DNA from: CALAZP01 sp964410725
GTDB taxonomy: Bacteria; Bacteroidota; Bacteroidia; Chitinophagales; Saprospiraceae
DNA length: 64,000 bases
Reading direction: 5' to 3'
Assembly: GCA_964410725.1 (NCBI GenBank)
Contig: CAYPID010000006.1
Span: 3,934-67,933, forward strand
Part shown: positions 34,748-44,129 of the stretch, piece by piece
How the letters are laid out: each line of letters begins with the position of its first letter
Numbering within the stretch: position 1 is the first letter of the stretch
The notes under the pieces: model-generated
The model's database searches: none
What the model was told of the DNA's origin: nothing
Seen by the model: only the letters and a program-made list of their open reading frames with translations
Position numbers and translations under genes: made by a program

Positions 34748-36043
34748 TCACCTCATAGCCAAATAATATTCTACAATTTTTTCGTCAATAATGATGTCTT
34801 TTTGTTGGATGGGTTGTTTGAGATAGATTCCTTCTAAAGTTCTGCACCTACTTAATGCAACATAAGTTTGCCCATGTTCAAATGCACCTCTCCCGAGATC
34901 TATAGTAACGTGGTCAAAAGTTTTGCCCTGAGACTTATGAATAGTGATCGCCCAGGCTAATTTTATGGGAAATTGTTCGAAGGTCCCAATGGTCTTAGCT
35001 GCTATTTTTTCAGAGTCTTTTTCGTCAATTTCATATCTAATTAGCTCCCATTTGGCAGGAGTTAATTCTATTGTTCTACTTCCTTCACTGTCCTTGATTT
35101 GTACCTTGATGGAGGAAGGAGTTAATTCTTGTACAATCCCTAAAGTACCATTTACAAATTGTTTGTCAGGATCATTGCGAACAAACATAACTTGGGCGTG
35201 TACCTTAAGACGAAGACATTCATCTGCTGGCAGGTAGTTGTTGCCATATTCTCCAGTAGTTTTAGAAAGATATACGGACTCTTCAGCTTCTATTTCAGCT
35301 AATTTTTTTTGATTTATAGTTTGAGCTTTTGAATTGGTAGCTGTAAGAGTTATAATATTCGACTCTATGGGAATATCGGAAGTGTATCTGGCATTAAGCA
35401 TTTCAAAATCCTCGTAGTCTAATCGATTTAGCCGGATAGAATCTAGGAGTTTTAAAAAGCTTTTTGATTCTTGACGGTAAACCTTTTGGAGTTCAATAGT
35501 TTCAAATTCAAATTCTTGAGTAATAACCTTAGCAGAAAAAAAGAAGGGGGTGGGGTATTTGGTATTGAATAATTGAGCTTCAATATCTGAGGACACTACT
35601 GGAGGGAGTTGGAAAAGATCTCCAAAAAAAACGACCTGAACTCCTCCAAAAGGCTCATAGCTTCCCCTATTAATTCTCATTGCGTGGTCTATATTGTCCA
35701 AAAGATCCGCTCTTACCATAGATATTTCGTCTATGATTAAAACCTCTATCTTTTTGAAAAGCGCCCTATTTTTTCGTTTTCTTATTTGGGAAGGGTCTAA
35801 TAATTTGGGTGGAAAACCGAAAAAGGAATGAATGGTTTGTCCTTTCACATTAAGGGCTGCAACCCCTGTTGGAGCCAAAACCACCACATTCTTTTCAGTG
35901 GTATTTCGAAATATTTGTAACAAGGTAGATTTTCCTGTGCCAGCGCGTCCTGTAACAAAAACACTTTCTTTGGTGTTCTCTAATTTGTCTAAAACATAAT
36001 TGAAATCTGAACTGAGCTCAATAGGGGAGTAATTATTCAGCAA
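34748..36043 (-). CDS. Pif1-like superfamily 1 DNA helicase
   Basis: A 431-residue helicase of superfamily 1B (Pif1/RecD-like). Walker A is GRAGTGKSTLLQIF near residue 37, followed by VLAPTGVAALNVKGQTIHSFFGFP (motif Ia region), LIIDEISMVRADLLDNID (motif II), GGVQVVFFGDLFQLPPV (motif III) and the C-terminal WAITIHKSQGKTFDHVTIDLG and YVALSRCR (motifs V and VI). It lacks extra nuclease or N-terminal domains. Pif1-type enzymes unwind forked DNA and G-quadruplexes; here a housekeeping or accessory role is likely. It heads the minus-strand group helicase, small peptide, wbqC, rarA, three of which concern DNA or the envelope. Confidence 0.88.
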   Translation of the reverse strand: MLNNYSPIELSSDFNYVLDKLENTKESVFVTGRAGTGKSTLLQIFRNTTEKNVVVLAPTGVAALNVKGQTIHSFFGFPPKLLDPSQIRKRKNRALFKKIEVLIIDEISMVRADLLDNIDHAMRINRGSYEPFGGVQVVFFGDLFQLPPVVSSDIEAQLFNTKYPTPFFFSAKVITQEFEFETIELQKVYRQESKSFLKLLDSIRLNRLDYEDFEMLNARYTSDIPIESNIITLTATNSKAQTINQKKLAEIEAEESVYLSKTTGEYGNNYLPADECLRLKVHAQVMFVRNDPDKQFVNGTLGIVQELTPSSIKVQIKDSEGSRTIELTPAKWELIRYEIDEKDSEKIAAKTIGTFEQFPIKLAWAITIHKSQGKTFDHVTIDLGRGAFEHGQTYVALSRCRTLEGIYLKQPIQQKDIIIDEKIVEYYLAMR

Positions 36044-36051
36044 CTTGCAAG

Positions 36052-36059
36052 TATTTTTG
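36052..36059 (+). promoter_or_regulatory. Possible -7 element giving a leaderless trmN6 mRNA
   Basis: TATTTTTG matches TAnnTTTG exactly and its last base is 4 nt before the ATG at 36064. If it is a real promoter, transcription would start at or within a base or two of the ATG, giving a leaderless message. No strong -33 box is visible. Confidence 0.4.
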
Positions 36060-36063
36060 CGTT

Positions 36064-36780
36064 ATGGAAGTCTTCAAATTTAAAAAATTTTCTGTTTACC
36101 AAGACCAATGTCTAATGAAGTTAGGCACAGATAGTGTTTTGCTTGGAGCTTGGACCAATTCAGAGGGACAGGAGAGGGTTCTGGATATTGGCACTGGAAC
36201 AGGAGTCATTGCCCTCATTATTGCTCAAAATAATCCAGAAGCTGTGGTTGACGGAATTGAGATTGATTCTGATTCTGCAGATCAAGCTGCATTAAATTTT
36301 AATCAATCCCCTTTCCAAGATAGACTTAAAGTTATTCATCAAGCTATTCAAACCTATTCTGAAGAGCATATTGAGCCGTATGATTTATTGGTTTGTAATC
36401 CACCTTTCTTTACAGGGGGAACTTTATCCGAAACGGGAGGAAGAAATGCCGCTAGGCATACCGTCAAACTTCCCCATGCGGATTTGATTCACGCAGCCAG
36501 AAAACTGCTTCAGGACAGCGGAAGACTAAACTTGATTCTGCCTTATATTGAAGGACTTAGATTTGAAGAATTGGCCAAAACCTATGGATTTTATGCCAGA
36601 AAAATAACAGAGGTATTTACCAAACCTAATAAACCAGTTGAACGATTATTGATGTCTTTCTCCAAGCATGATGGACCCACAGAGAAAAATTCTATAACCA
36701 TCCAAAAAGATACCGATATTCGAAATGATTGGACGGAGGAGTACAAATCACTTACTCGAGATCTTTACCTCAACCTTTAA
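36064..36780 (+). CDS. trmN6: tRNA1(Val) (adenine37-N6)-methyltransferase
   Basis: A 238-residue class I SAM-dependent methyltransferase that makes m6A37 in tRNA-Val. Motif I is LDIGTGTGVIALIIAQ near residue 42, and the catalytic motif NPPF is in DLLVCNPPFFTGGT near 115-125. The opening FKFKKFSVYQDQCLMKLGTDSVLLGAW matches TrmN6/YfiC homologues, in which FKQFxVxxDRCxMKVGTDGVLLGAW is the usual form. The 3' end overlaps the convergent barrel-protein gene by 4 nt. Confidence 0.9.
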   Translation: MEVFKFKKFSVYQDQCLMKLGTDSVLLGAWTNSEGQERVLDIGTGTGVIALIIAQNNPEAVVDGIEIDSDSADQAALNFNQSPFQDRLKVIHQAIQTYSEEHIEPYDLLVCNPPFFTGGTLSETGGRNAARHTVKLPHADLIHAARKLLQDSGRLNLILPYIEGLRFEELAKTYGFYARKITEVFTKPNKPVERLLMSFSKHDGPTEKNSITIQKDTDIRNDWTEEYKSLTRDLYLNL

Positions 36781-38405
36781 AATTTAGCGATTACCCCTAG
36801 ATTTGGATTTATACCATAACGGTTGTAATACAGCCAACGAGCATTTTCATTGCCAGTTAAGTTATTCACCGCCATATAGGTGGATATCTTTGGAGTGATT
36901 TGGTACGTTATTTCCGCTGAAAGCTCTAGGATAGGAAGCAAATAGGCTTTTTCAACGCCCCCCTTTAAATAGGCAATTCGACTGAATTGATTAAGAAATA
37001 GAGAGGCGAGTAACTTTTCATTATTTGATGAATAGGAAAGTCCTGCTTGAACTTCAATTCCAACTCTATGCCACGCAGCATCATGATTGGTGACGTCAAA
37101 AGTTCTGGAAATAATTTTTCCCGTCAGGGTAAAATGATCTTGGATGGGCATGCTTCCTTTTCCCATAATTACGATGGTTTTGACAGTATCAAATTGTACA
37201 TCAAAACGTGGAATAACCTCTCCCGCTATCAAATTGAAAAGTGGTAAGGCAGATTCCGTCTGATAATTCATCCCCCCCTCATAAGTTATTTTTCCAATAG
37301 AACCATGCGCTCTGGCGTAAACATTTAATAAATCATTAGGACGCAACTGAATCCTCGTTTTTATGAATGGATTGTATTGTGTCAGGGATTTGAGATTTTC
37401 CATGGTTCTTTTTCCCTCAACGCCTACTTCTATAATCAATCCTTTGGGAATGACCTGACCTGCTATACTTAAAGATGGATAAACTTTAATCCCTCCGTTG
37501 TTAGGAATGATATTAGCACCGGCTACCACTTTAAAAATTTGATGCCTAAAGGCAAAAGAAGGGGTGAGATTGAAAAATTGGAGGCTCTGATTAGAAGTGT
37601 CCTTATATTGTACAGTAGCTCCATCAAAAGCCAAATCTAATGAATGTTTTTCCGCTATCCATTTTTCGACATGTCCTTTAAAGAATAATCCTTGTTCCCT
37701 CGCAGCATAATTGTCTTTTAAATGATAAAAATCCGTTCTGAGGGAATAATCCAATTTGAGATCATTTTCTTGGGCATTTGATATTGAAAGCGTACCATTG
37801 AGCGTCTGGAAACTTTGAAAGACTTGTTCGGAAGGAAAGGTAGTTATGGTAGCAGAATCGCTAGCCGTTCTAAATTGATACCCATAATAATGTAGCCTTT
37901 CAATCTTATAGCCCAATAGTCCTTTTATGGCTATAGGTCCAGTAAAATAGGTTCCAAATAATTTCCCTTCAGTCCAACTATTTTTTTGATTTTCATATTT
38001 CGATTCATTATTCATTTGCAAATGATGGGCTGAAAAACCTATGGAATAATTATCAGTACTTTTCCCTATGCCTAAGTTTCCGTCAAAACCAGCAGGTAAC
38101 ATACCTCCAATTTTTAAAAATGAACCATACCGCTCTGGATTAGGCTCTTTTTTCATAGCAAGTGGTCGAATGGCAGGGGGAGCATAATCTACTCGAATTG
38201 GTTTAGCAGATACATCATACGTCTGGGGAACAATGCTGCTTTTTATTATAGGAAGCTCTGGTTGGAAATCTTTTTTTTCAGAGTCCTTTAAGCGAACTTC
38301 GAAGTCTTTGATTACATCTACTTTTTCTGTGGGCAAGGTCTGTTGCGCACTCACCAATATTGGAATAAAGAAGAATAGAACTGAAGCTATTTTTGAATAG
38401 GCCAT
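36777..38405 (-). CDS. Putative outer-membrane beta-barrel protein
   Basis: A 542-residue protein with a signal peptide (about 1-20, ending LVSAQQ), a proline-rich periplasmic linker (about 21-90), and a long series of alternating hydrophobic/polar strands ending in ...YGINPNLGVIAKF, a C-terminal aromatic residue typical of barrel proteins. It shows no plug domain, so it is not a full TonB receptor, though Bacteroidota annotations often call such proteins TonB-receptor-like. It follows the large TPR protein by 11 nt on the same strand, suggesting they work together at the outer membrane. Function unknown. Confidence 0.6.
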   Translation of the reverse strand: MAYSKIASVLFFFIPILVSAQQTLPTEKVDVIKDFEVRLKDSEKKDFQPELPIIKSSIVPQTYDVSAKPIRVDYAPPAIRPLAMKKEPNPERYGSFLKIGGMLPAGFDGNLGIGKSTDNYSIGFSAHHLQMNNESKYENQKNSWTEGKLFGTYFTGPIAIKGLLGYKIERLHYYGYQFRTASDSATITTFPSEQVFQSFQTLNGTLSISNAQENDLKLDYSLRTDFYHLKDNYAAREQGLFFKGHVEKWIAEKHSLDLAFDGATVQYKDTSNQSLQFFNLTPSFAFRHQIFKVVAGANIIPNNGGIKVYPSLSIAGQVIPKGLIIEVGVEGKRTMENLKSLTQYNPFIKTRIQLRPNDLLNVYARAHGSIGKITYEGGMNYQTESALPLFNLIAGEVIPRFDVQFDTVKTIVIMGKGSMPIQDHFTLTGKIISRTFDVTNHDAAWHRVGIEVQAGLSYSSNNEKLLASLFLNQFSRIAYLKGGVEKAYLLPILELSAEITYQITPKISTYMAVNNLTGNENARWLYYNRYGINPNLGVIAKF

Positions 38406-38416
38406 GCGATTAGGAT

Positions 38417-41400
38417 TTAATTGCCGTTATTGGAGTTAAAGGGATCTTCTTGAAAGTTATTGATACGACTACCTTTCTCTATTTTCTCATTGATTTGATC
38501 AAGTTTTTCTTGTGCAAGGCGGATAAGTTGGGGATCCCCCTTATAATTTTCTAAAAGAGCTTCCAATGCAGCTCTTGCATTGTAGAGATCGCCTTGAATC
38601 GCAAATATATCAGACAATAAAATGACAGACTTAGCAACCCAAAAAGGGTAAGCCGAGCTTTCCTTATTGGAATTAATGCACATATCCTTCGCCTTATCAT
38701 ATTGTTTAGATTGGAAGTAAATGGAGGCTTTCAAATATCTGGCTTCTGCAGTTTGTTCATTGTCGCTATTGGTTATTAATTCATCCAAATAGTTTAATGA
38801 TTCACTAAAGGCACCTTCATCAAAAGTTATTTTTCCCAGATAAAAATTAGCTGTATTCTTTTGAGTTAACTTGGCGGATGGATGATTGACTACCTTTTCA
38901 GCATATTGTCTTGCAGCTGTTTTATTTGAACTTCTGTAGGCAGCTTGCATAGCGCCTAATTGGGCATCAAACAAATCTTCTGGACTGGTAGCTAAATTTT
39001 CAAGAGATTGATAATAGCGAAGGGCCTTATTAAAGTCTTGGGCATGATTATAAGCAATTAATGCAGCTTTTTTCAAAGCATCTTGGTAATAAATACTTGG
39101 GCCTCGAGACACCACCTGATCATAAGAGGAAAGCGCTTGGTCAAATTCTTTCAAAAGGCTGTGGCTTTCCGCCTTTATGAAATGTGCTTTTAAAGCGAAA
39201 GTTCCCTGCGGAAAATTACTTAGGTAATTAGAAAAACCTAAAACTGCTCCCTTATAATCAGCATTTTCATATCTAATTTCAGCTGTCCTAAAGTTGATTG
39301 AATCTCTCTTGTAATCATCAATACTGTAACCGGGTAAATTTTCGATTAATTTGACATACTCATTGGGTTGCCCAAGATCATAAACGTAAATTTCTTCCAA
39401 AGAACTCAGTACTTGAGAAATTTCCTCTGGCTCAGGATTATTTTCAAATACCTCTTTGTAATAGGCTACAGATGCCTCTAATTGACCTAAATTATAACTG
39501 ATTAATCCCAACCGCAATAATCCAGCATTAGTTAAATTAGTTTTTCCTTTATACTCAAACACTAAAGTTCTTAATGGAGCTATTGCTTCTTGTAATTGCC
39601 CACTTTCCTGTAAGATTGCCCCCAAACTATACAAAGCGTCAGGGACGTATGGAGCTTTGGGATAATTCTGAACTAAAGTTTTAAGCGCTTTTATTTTTTC
39701 ACCATTCCTTCCCCTAAGTCCCTCAATGATTGCTTTCTGGTAAATAGCATAGACAAAATCACCTCTTCTCAACTCAATCGCTTGGTCGTAATATTTGACC
39801 GCATTAGCATATTGGTTTTTCTTAAAGTAGGCATCTCCTGTTTTAATCAAAGCATCTGCTAAAATCTCGTCTTTTGATAGATTGCCATATTGGTTGGTGT
39901 TTCTACTCCTTATTAGGTTAATAACCACCTGAAATTCTTTAATGGCGGTATCGTATTTCTCTAGTTTAAGGTGGTTGAATCCAATAGCATAACGCGCTGT
40001 AACTTCATGAACCCCATTGGGCAGGTCGCTCTCTGCTTGATAATAAATTCTAAGGAACTGATTGAAAAATTGCAAACTTTCCTCATAGCGCTTATTGTGG
40101 TAGGCTATATCTCCCATCCAAAAATACGCTACTGCCTGAGTTACAGGTGTTCCGGGATAATTTAATGCTTCTTTAAACAGTTGAAGAGCTGTTCTCCAAT
40201 CATTCCCCTGTAATAATTGTAAGGCCCGAAATACTAGGACCTGGTGATATGACTGAAGTAATGCATCATTTTTATTAGGTATCCCCTGAAGGACTTCAAT
40301 GGCTTTTTGATAGTTTTTAGTATTTAATAGAATAACTCCTATCAATTTCATTCCCTCCTCATAAAAAGGGGAATCTTTTTGAATAGTTTGTAAAGCTATT
40401 AAAGCCTCATTTGGATCATTAAGTTCATAGGATAACTTGCCATAATTGAAAGTGGCTTCTTCAGCTATTTCGAGGTCATAGGTCTGCTTTTTAACCAAGG
40501 CTAAAGCGGATTTTGCCGATATCTTGTCTCCAGTTTTTAGATAGCAATCAGCCAAATAAAAAAGGGCATTTTGTCCTGTAAGAGAATTCAGGTTGGCCAG
40601 TTCCTTAAAACTGGTGATTGCTTTTTCCCAGTGGCCTGTTTGATATTGTGTGAATCCCAATTGGTAAAATTCTTCTTCCTTCAAACTAGCTTTTTCATTG
40701 GCGTAATACTCCAAGTAAGGGAGTGCCTCTGAATAATTTTTTTGTTCAAATAAAGATTGCCCTAAAAGTTGATGAATCTCAGGTTTATTCCGCAACCCCC
40801 TTTTATCTAAAATTGGAACGGCATAGGAGGCCAATTCATCATATCTCCCTTGAGCAAAGTATATTTGACTTAAATAATATGGAATATAGGCATCATACAA
40901 TCCATCGATTTCCGCAATTCGCAATGGTGCAATAGCCCTATCATAATCCCCATTGTAAAAGTGACACAAACCTTGGTAATAGTTAGCAGCGTAATAAAAC
41001 TTCCCTGGAATGGAAGCCAATCTATTAAATCTATTTAACGATGAATCAAATTCCTTTAAGATAAACAGGCTGTAAGCTTGATTAAATTCAATTTGATCAA
41101 CTAAATCTTCAGATAAATGATTCGACTGGATTTTCCCATAGTACTCTAAAGCTTCTCTGTATTTAGAGTCCTTAAAATAATAATCCCCAATGGCTCTATA
41201 GGTTTGGTCAGCATGGGCACTTGGTATAAATTTTTTTGCCTTGCTAACAGCTGGGGAAATGGCTTGTGCGCCAAACAAATAAATCTCGGATAATACCCTA
41301 TAATACTCCACCGAGGCATATTCCTCACTTGTTAACTCTGAGGTAACAACCTGACCAAAGGAAGCTAAAGCTTGATCAAATAGCCCATTTTCAAAATAAG

Positions 41401-41509
41401 ACAGCCCCCTGTAATAGGGACTTATATTTTGGGTGATGGCAAAGTTTTCTTGCGCAAGACTAATTGAATAGCCATGCCATAAAAGTATTATTCCAAAAAG
41501 GTGCTTCAT
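38417..41509 (-). CDS. Large periplasmic tetratricopeptide-repeat protein
   Basis: A 1030-residue protein with a signal peptide (about 1-19, ending SLAQE) and then essentially continuous TPR or Sel1-like helical hairpins. Repeats of the form YRGLSYFENGLFDQALASF, YYQGLCHFYNGDYDRAIAPL, FYQLGFTQYQTGHWEKAITSF and TGDAYFKKNQYANAVKYYDQAI recur at about 34-37 residue spacing. It has no catalytic domain. The neighbouring barrel gene 11 nt downstream may be its partner. TPR proteins of this size in Bacteroidota are associated with outer-membrane protein assembly or gliding, but nothing here shows the specific role. Confidence 0.8.
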   Translation of the reverse strand: MKHLFGIILLWHGYSISLAQENFAITQNISPYYRGLSYFENGLFDQALASFGQVVTSELTSEEYASVEYYRVLSEIYLFGAQAISPAVSKAKKFIPSAHADQTYRAIGDYYFKDSKYREALEYYGKIQSNHLSEDLVDQIEFNQAYSLFILKEFDSSLNRFNRLASIPGKFYYAANYYQGLCHFYNGDYDRAIAPLRIAEIDGLYDAYIPYYLSQIYFAQGRYDELASYAVPILDKRGLRNKPEIHQLLGQSLFEQKNYSEALPYLEYYANEKASLKEEEFYQLGFTQYQTGHWEKAITSFKELANLNSLTGQNALFYLADCYLKTGDKISAKSALALVKKQTYDLEIAEEATFNYGKLSYELNDPNEALIALQTIQKDSPFYEEGMKLIGVILLNTKNYQKAIEVLQGIPNKNDALLQSYHQVLVFRALQLLQGNDWRTALQLFKEALNYPGTPVTQAVAYFWMGDIAYHNKRYEESLQFFNQFLRIYYQAESDLPNGVHEVTARYAIGFNHLKLEKYDTAIKEFQVVINLIRSRNTNQYGNLSKDEILADALIKTGDAYFKKNQYANAVKYYDQAIELRRGDFVYAIYQKAIIEGLRGRNGEKIKALKTLVQNYPKAPYVPDALYSLGAILQESGQLQEAIAPLRTLVFEYKGKTNLTNAGLLRLGLISYNLGQLEASVAYYKEVFENNPEPEEISQVLSSLEEIYVYDLGQPNEYVKLIENLPGYSIDDYKRDSINFRTAEIRYENADYKGAVLGFSNYLSNFPQGTFALKAHFIKAESHSLLKEFDQALSSYDQVVSRGPSIYYQDALKKAALIAYNHAQDFNKALRYYQSLENLATSPEDLFDAQLGAMQAAYRSSNKTAARQYAEKVVNHPSAKLTQKNTANFYLGKITFDEGAFSESLNYLDELITNSDNEQTAEARYLKASIYFQSKQYDKAKDMCINSNKESSAYPFWVAKSVILLSDIFAIQGDLYNARAALEALLENYKGDPQLIRLAQEKLDQINEKIEKGSRINNFQEDPFNSNNGN

Positions 41510-41587
41510 ATTTAGGTCTGATTTAAGTCAAATCCTCCCTTAAAACTTAAACCGACTGATACTTATTGTAAAAATGGAAATATAAAA

Positions 41588-42829
41588 CTATTTATCAAAC
41601 TCTGAAATGCCTTCAATAATCAGGTCGCAGCAAGTTTCCAATTGCTTTCTGTTAATTACTAAAGGTGGAGCAAACCTGATTATATTTCCATGAGTAGGTT
41701 TAGCAAGTAATCCTAAGGAAGCTAATTTTAAACAAATTTTCCATGCAGTGTCGCCTTCTTCATGGTCGTTAATTACAATAGCATTCAATAACCCTTTTCC
41801 TCTAATTGATTGTACCAATTCAGAAGAGTCCACTAAATTTTTTTGTAAATAACTTCTAAAAACATCACCTAAATCAGCTGCATTCTCAGTTAAGTTCTCG
41901 GATTCCAAAACTTCAATAGCCTTCTGAGCCACTACGCAGGCCAAAGGATTTCCTCCATAAGTAGATCCGTGTTCCCCGGGCTTAATAGTCAGCATGATTT
42001 CATCATCAGCCAATACAGCAGATACCGGGAGAACACCCCCTGATAATGCCTTGCCCAAGATGAGTATATCAGGTCTTACACCTTCGTGGTCACAACACAA
42101 TCTTTTCCCTGTCCTCCCCAGTCCAGTTTGCACTTCATCTGCAATAAAAAGGACATTGTATTGGGTACATAGTTCTCGCACTTTTTTTAAATAGCCGGAA
42201 TCGGGAACGACTACACCCGCCTCCCCCTGAATCGGCTCTACCATGAACCCAGCAACATTGGGATCTTGAAGTGCCAATTCCAATGCAACAGTATCGTTAT
42301 AGGGAATAATTTCATATCCCGGCATAAAAGGACCAAACCCACTTGTACTAGAAGGGTCAGTGCTAGAGGAAATTGCCCCCAAGGTCCGACCCCAAAAATT
42401 CCCTTCAGCAAAAACTATTTTTGCCTGATTCGCAGGAATGTTTTTGACTGTATAACCCCATTTTCTGCATAATTTAACTGCAGTTTCACCCCCTTCAACA
42501 CCTGTATTCATCATCAATACCTTATTATAACCAAAATAATGCGTCAGGAATTCTTCCGCTGGTCCAAGGCGATTATTGTAAAAGGCTCTGGAGGTAAGTG
42601 TTAATTGCTGAGCCTGCTGAGTCAAAGCCCCAATAATTTTAGGATGGCAATGTCCCTGATTAACAGCTGAATAGGCAGCTAAAAAATCAAAGTATTTTTT
42701 CCCTTCCACATCCCACAAATACGGGCCCTCTCCTTTTGCTAAAACCACTGGTAGCGGATGATAATTATGTGCTCCAAACTGGTCTTCTAGGTTAATGTAA
42801 TAATCGGATTGATTGAGCGACTTTTCCAT
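41588..42829 (-). CDS. rocD: Ornithine aminotransferase
   Basis: A 413-residue class III PLP aminotransferase moving the delta-amino group of ornithine to 2-oxoglutarate, giving glutamate semialdehyde. It opens with YINLEDQFGAHNYHPLPVVLAKGEGPYLWDVEG, a strongly OAT-like start, and has DEVQTGLGRTGK, the PLP lysine in LILGKALSGG and STYGGNPLACVVA. It lies next to the nicotinamidase-fold gene on the same strand with 15 nt between. A short ornithine/arginine degradation module is possible, but no arginase or pyrroline-carboxylate gene is in the window. Confidence 0.95.
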   Translation of the reverse strand: MEKSLNQSDYYINLEDQFGAHNYHPLPVVLAKGEGPYLWDVEGKKYFDFLAAYSAVNQGHCHPKIIGALTQQAQQLTLTSRAFYNNRLGPAEEFLTHYFGYNKVLMMNTGVEGGETAVKLCRKWGYTVKNIPANQAKIVFAEGNFWGRTLGAISSSTDPSSTSGFGPFMPGYEIIPYNDTVALELALQDPNVAGFMVEPIQGEAGVVVPDSGYLKKVRELCTQYNVLFIADEVQTGLGRTGKRLCCDHEGVRPDILILGKALSGGVLPVSAVLADDEIMLTIKPGEHGSTYGGNPLACVVAQKAIEVLESENLTENAADLGDVFRSYLQKNLVDSSELVQSIRGKGLLNAIVINDHEEGDTAWKICLKLASLGLLAKPTHGNIIRFAPPLVINRKQLETCCDLIIEGISEFDK

Positions 42830-42844
42830 GAAAATAAATTTTTA

Positions 42845-43393
42845 TTATTGCAAATATTGACCGTGAAGTTCTTCCAGTTCAGGTACAGAACTAACTAAGG
42901 AGTTTAAAATTAATGATTTGATACCTAACAATGCAGCTTGCTGAGCAGTTTGATATATACCTTCGGTAAAACAAAAACCCGCAAAATTTAATTCACTGAT
43001 TTGTTCCTTTTCTATAAAATTGGAAAAAGAAGCATCTTCAAAAAAATTCCGATAATCTTTTTCTGGATTCATTCCTATAGTGATAATAAAATGATCAGCT
43101 CCAAGATCTAAGACTGGTATCAGGTCAGCACCAAAGGTACCCTCAATAGTATGGAAGGGCCAAAGTGTCATTGTTCCCCAACTTCCACTGATGGTTTGCC
43201 AGGGCTTTCTCCATGGATGGTTAGCCGCAAAAATAGGATGATTGTGGGGATGTAATTTTTTGATAACTAGAACTTTATCATATTGTGGAATTATTTGCTG
43301 AAGCTCTTGGATAATCTTTTCTGCATGGGGGTGTTCAAGCATTCCACCAATGTAAAAGTCATTTTGTGGGGCAAAAATAACCAGTGCTTTCAT
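42845..43393 (-). CDS. Nicotinamidase/isochorismatase-fold protein without catalytic residues
   Basis: A 182-residue cysteine-hydrolase-fold protein that aligns along its length with nicotinamidase PncA. The start LVIFAPQNDFYIGGML corresponds to LLLVDLQNDFCAGG, but the catalytic Asp is Ala8. The metal motif DWHPANH is KLHPHNH (46-52): the Asp is Lys46, though His48 and His52 remain. The catalytic Lys (in HKGENP) is Ile106 in TIGMNP. The catalytic Cys aligns with Gly145, while a Cys141 lies four residues earlier. The enzyme is thus probably inactive and may bind a ligand or regulate. It sits between rocD and lolD. Confidence 0.72.
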   Translation of the reverse strand: MKALVIFAPQNDFYIGGMLEHPHAEKIIQELQQIIPQYDKVLVIKKLHPHNHPIFAANHPWRKPWQTISGSWGTMTLWPFHTIEGTFGADLIPVLDLGADHFIITIGMNPEKDYRNFFEDASFSNFIEKEQISELNFAGFCFTEGIYQTAQQAALLGIKSLILNSLVSSVPELEELHGQYLQ

Positions 43394-44044
43394 CTAAACG
43401 ATTTTTCCATCTTTCATTTCTAATATTCTATCACTTAAAGCGGCTAACTCCATATTGTGGGTTACGATAATAAAAGTATTCCCAAAGTCTGATCTTAGCT
43501 TTAAAAAAAGATTATGCATTTCCGCTGACGCTTCTGTGTCTAAATTGCCTGTAGGTTCGTCGGCAAATATAATCTCCGGATGATTGACTAAAGCTCTAGC
43601 CATAGCCACTCTTTGTTGTTCACCGCCTGAAAGTTGTCCTGGTTTATGTTGCGCTCTGTCTGAAAGACCGAAATAACTTAACAACTCAAGTGCTCTTTTT
43701 GTAGCTTGCTCTTCTGATGTTCCCATTAAATAAGCAGGGATACATATATTTTCTTGGGCGGTAAATTCTGGTAATAGATGATGGAATTGAAAGACAAAAC
43801 CTAATTTTCGATTGCGTAATTTTGCTAAATCTTCTGAAGATTGACTTTTTATTTCCTGATGATCGATAAAGATTTGACCAGAATCAGCTTGATCTAAGCA
43901 ACCTAGTATATGTAAAAGGGTAGATTTCCCTGCTCCTGATTTGCCAACAATACTAATGATTTCTCCTTTTTGGACTTCTATATCCACTCCCTTTAAGACC
44001 TCCAAATTGCCATAATGCTTTATAATTCCAGTGGCTTTAATCAC
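43394..44044 (-). CDS. lolD: LolD-type ABC transporter ATPase
   Basis: A 216-residue ABC ATPase with Walker A GKSGAGKSTLLH near residue 34, the signature LSGGEQQRVAMARAL and Walker B IIFADEPTGNLD, plus H-loop IIVTHN. The order and the CLDQADSGQIFI start match the LolD/MacB class that drives lipoprotein release or membrane-protein export. LolC/LolE membrane partners are not adjacent; in Bacteroidota these are often elsewhere. The start is GTG at 44044. It ends directly before the nicotinamidase-fold gene with no spacer, indicating co-transcription. Confidence 0.85.
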   Translation of the reverse strand: MIKATGIIKHYGNLEVLKGVDIEVQKGEIISIVGKSGAGKSTLLHILGCLDQADSGQIFIDHQEIKSQSSEDLAKLRNRKLGFVFQFHHLLPEFTAQENICIPAYLMGTSEEQATKRALELLSYFGLSDRAQHKPGQLSGGEQQRVAMARALVNHPEIIFADEPTGNLDTEASAEMHNLFLKLRSDFGNTFIIVTHNMELAALSDRILEMKDGKIV

Positions 44045-44057
44045 AATATTTTTTTGA

Positions 44058-44091
44058 CAAAGTTAAAAATTAAGAAGGCATATAAAACAAA
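44058..44091 (-). promoter_or_regulatory. Predicted promoter of lolD
   Basis: On the minus strand, TTTG (plus-strand 44088-44091) and TAACTTTG (44058-44065) are 22 nt apart, near the Bacteroidota spacing. The second box lies 13 nt before the GTG start of lolD, so the leader would be short. Confidence 0.45.
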
Positions 44092-44129
44092 TGTTTAGAG
44101 AAGCTATTGTAAGGATAAAAATATCTAGC

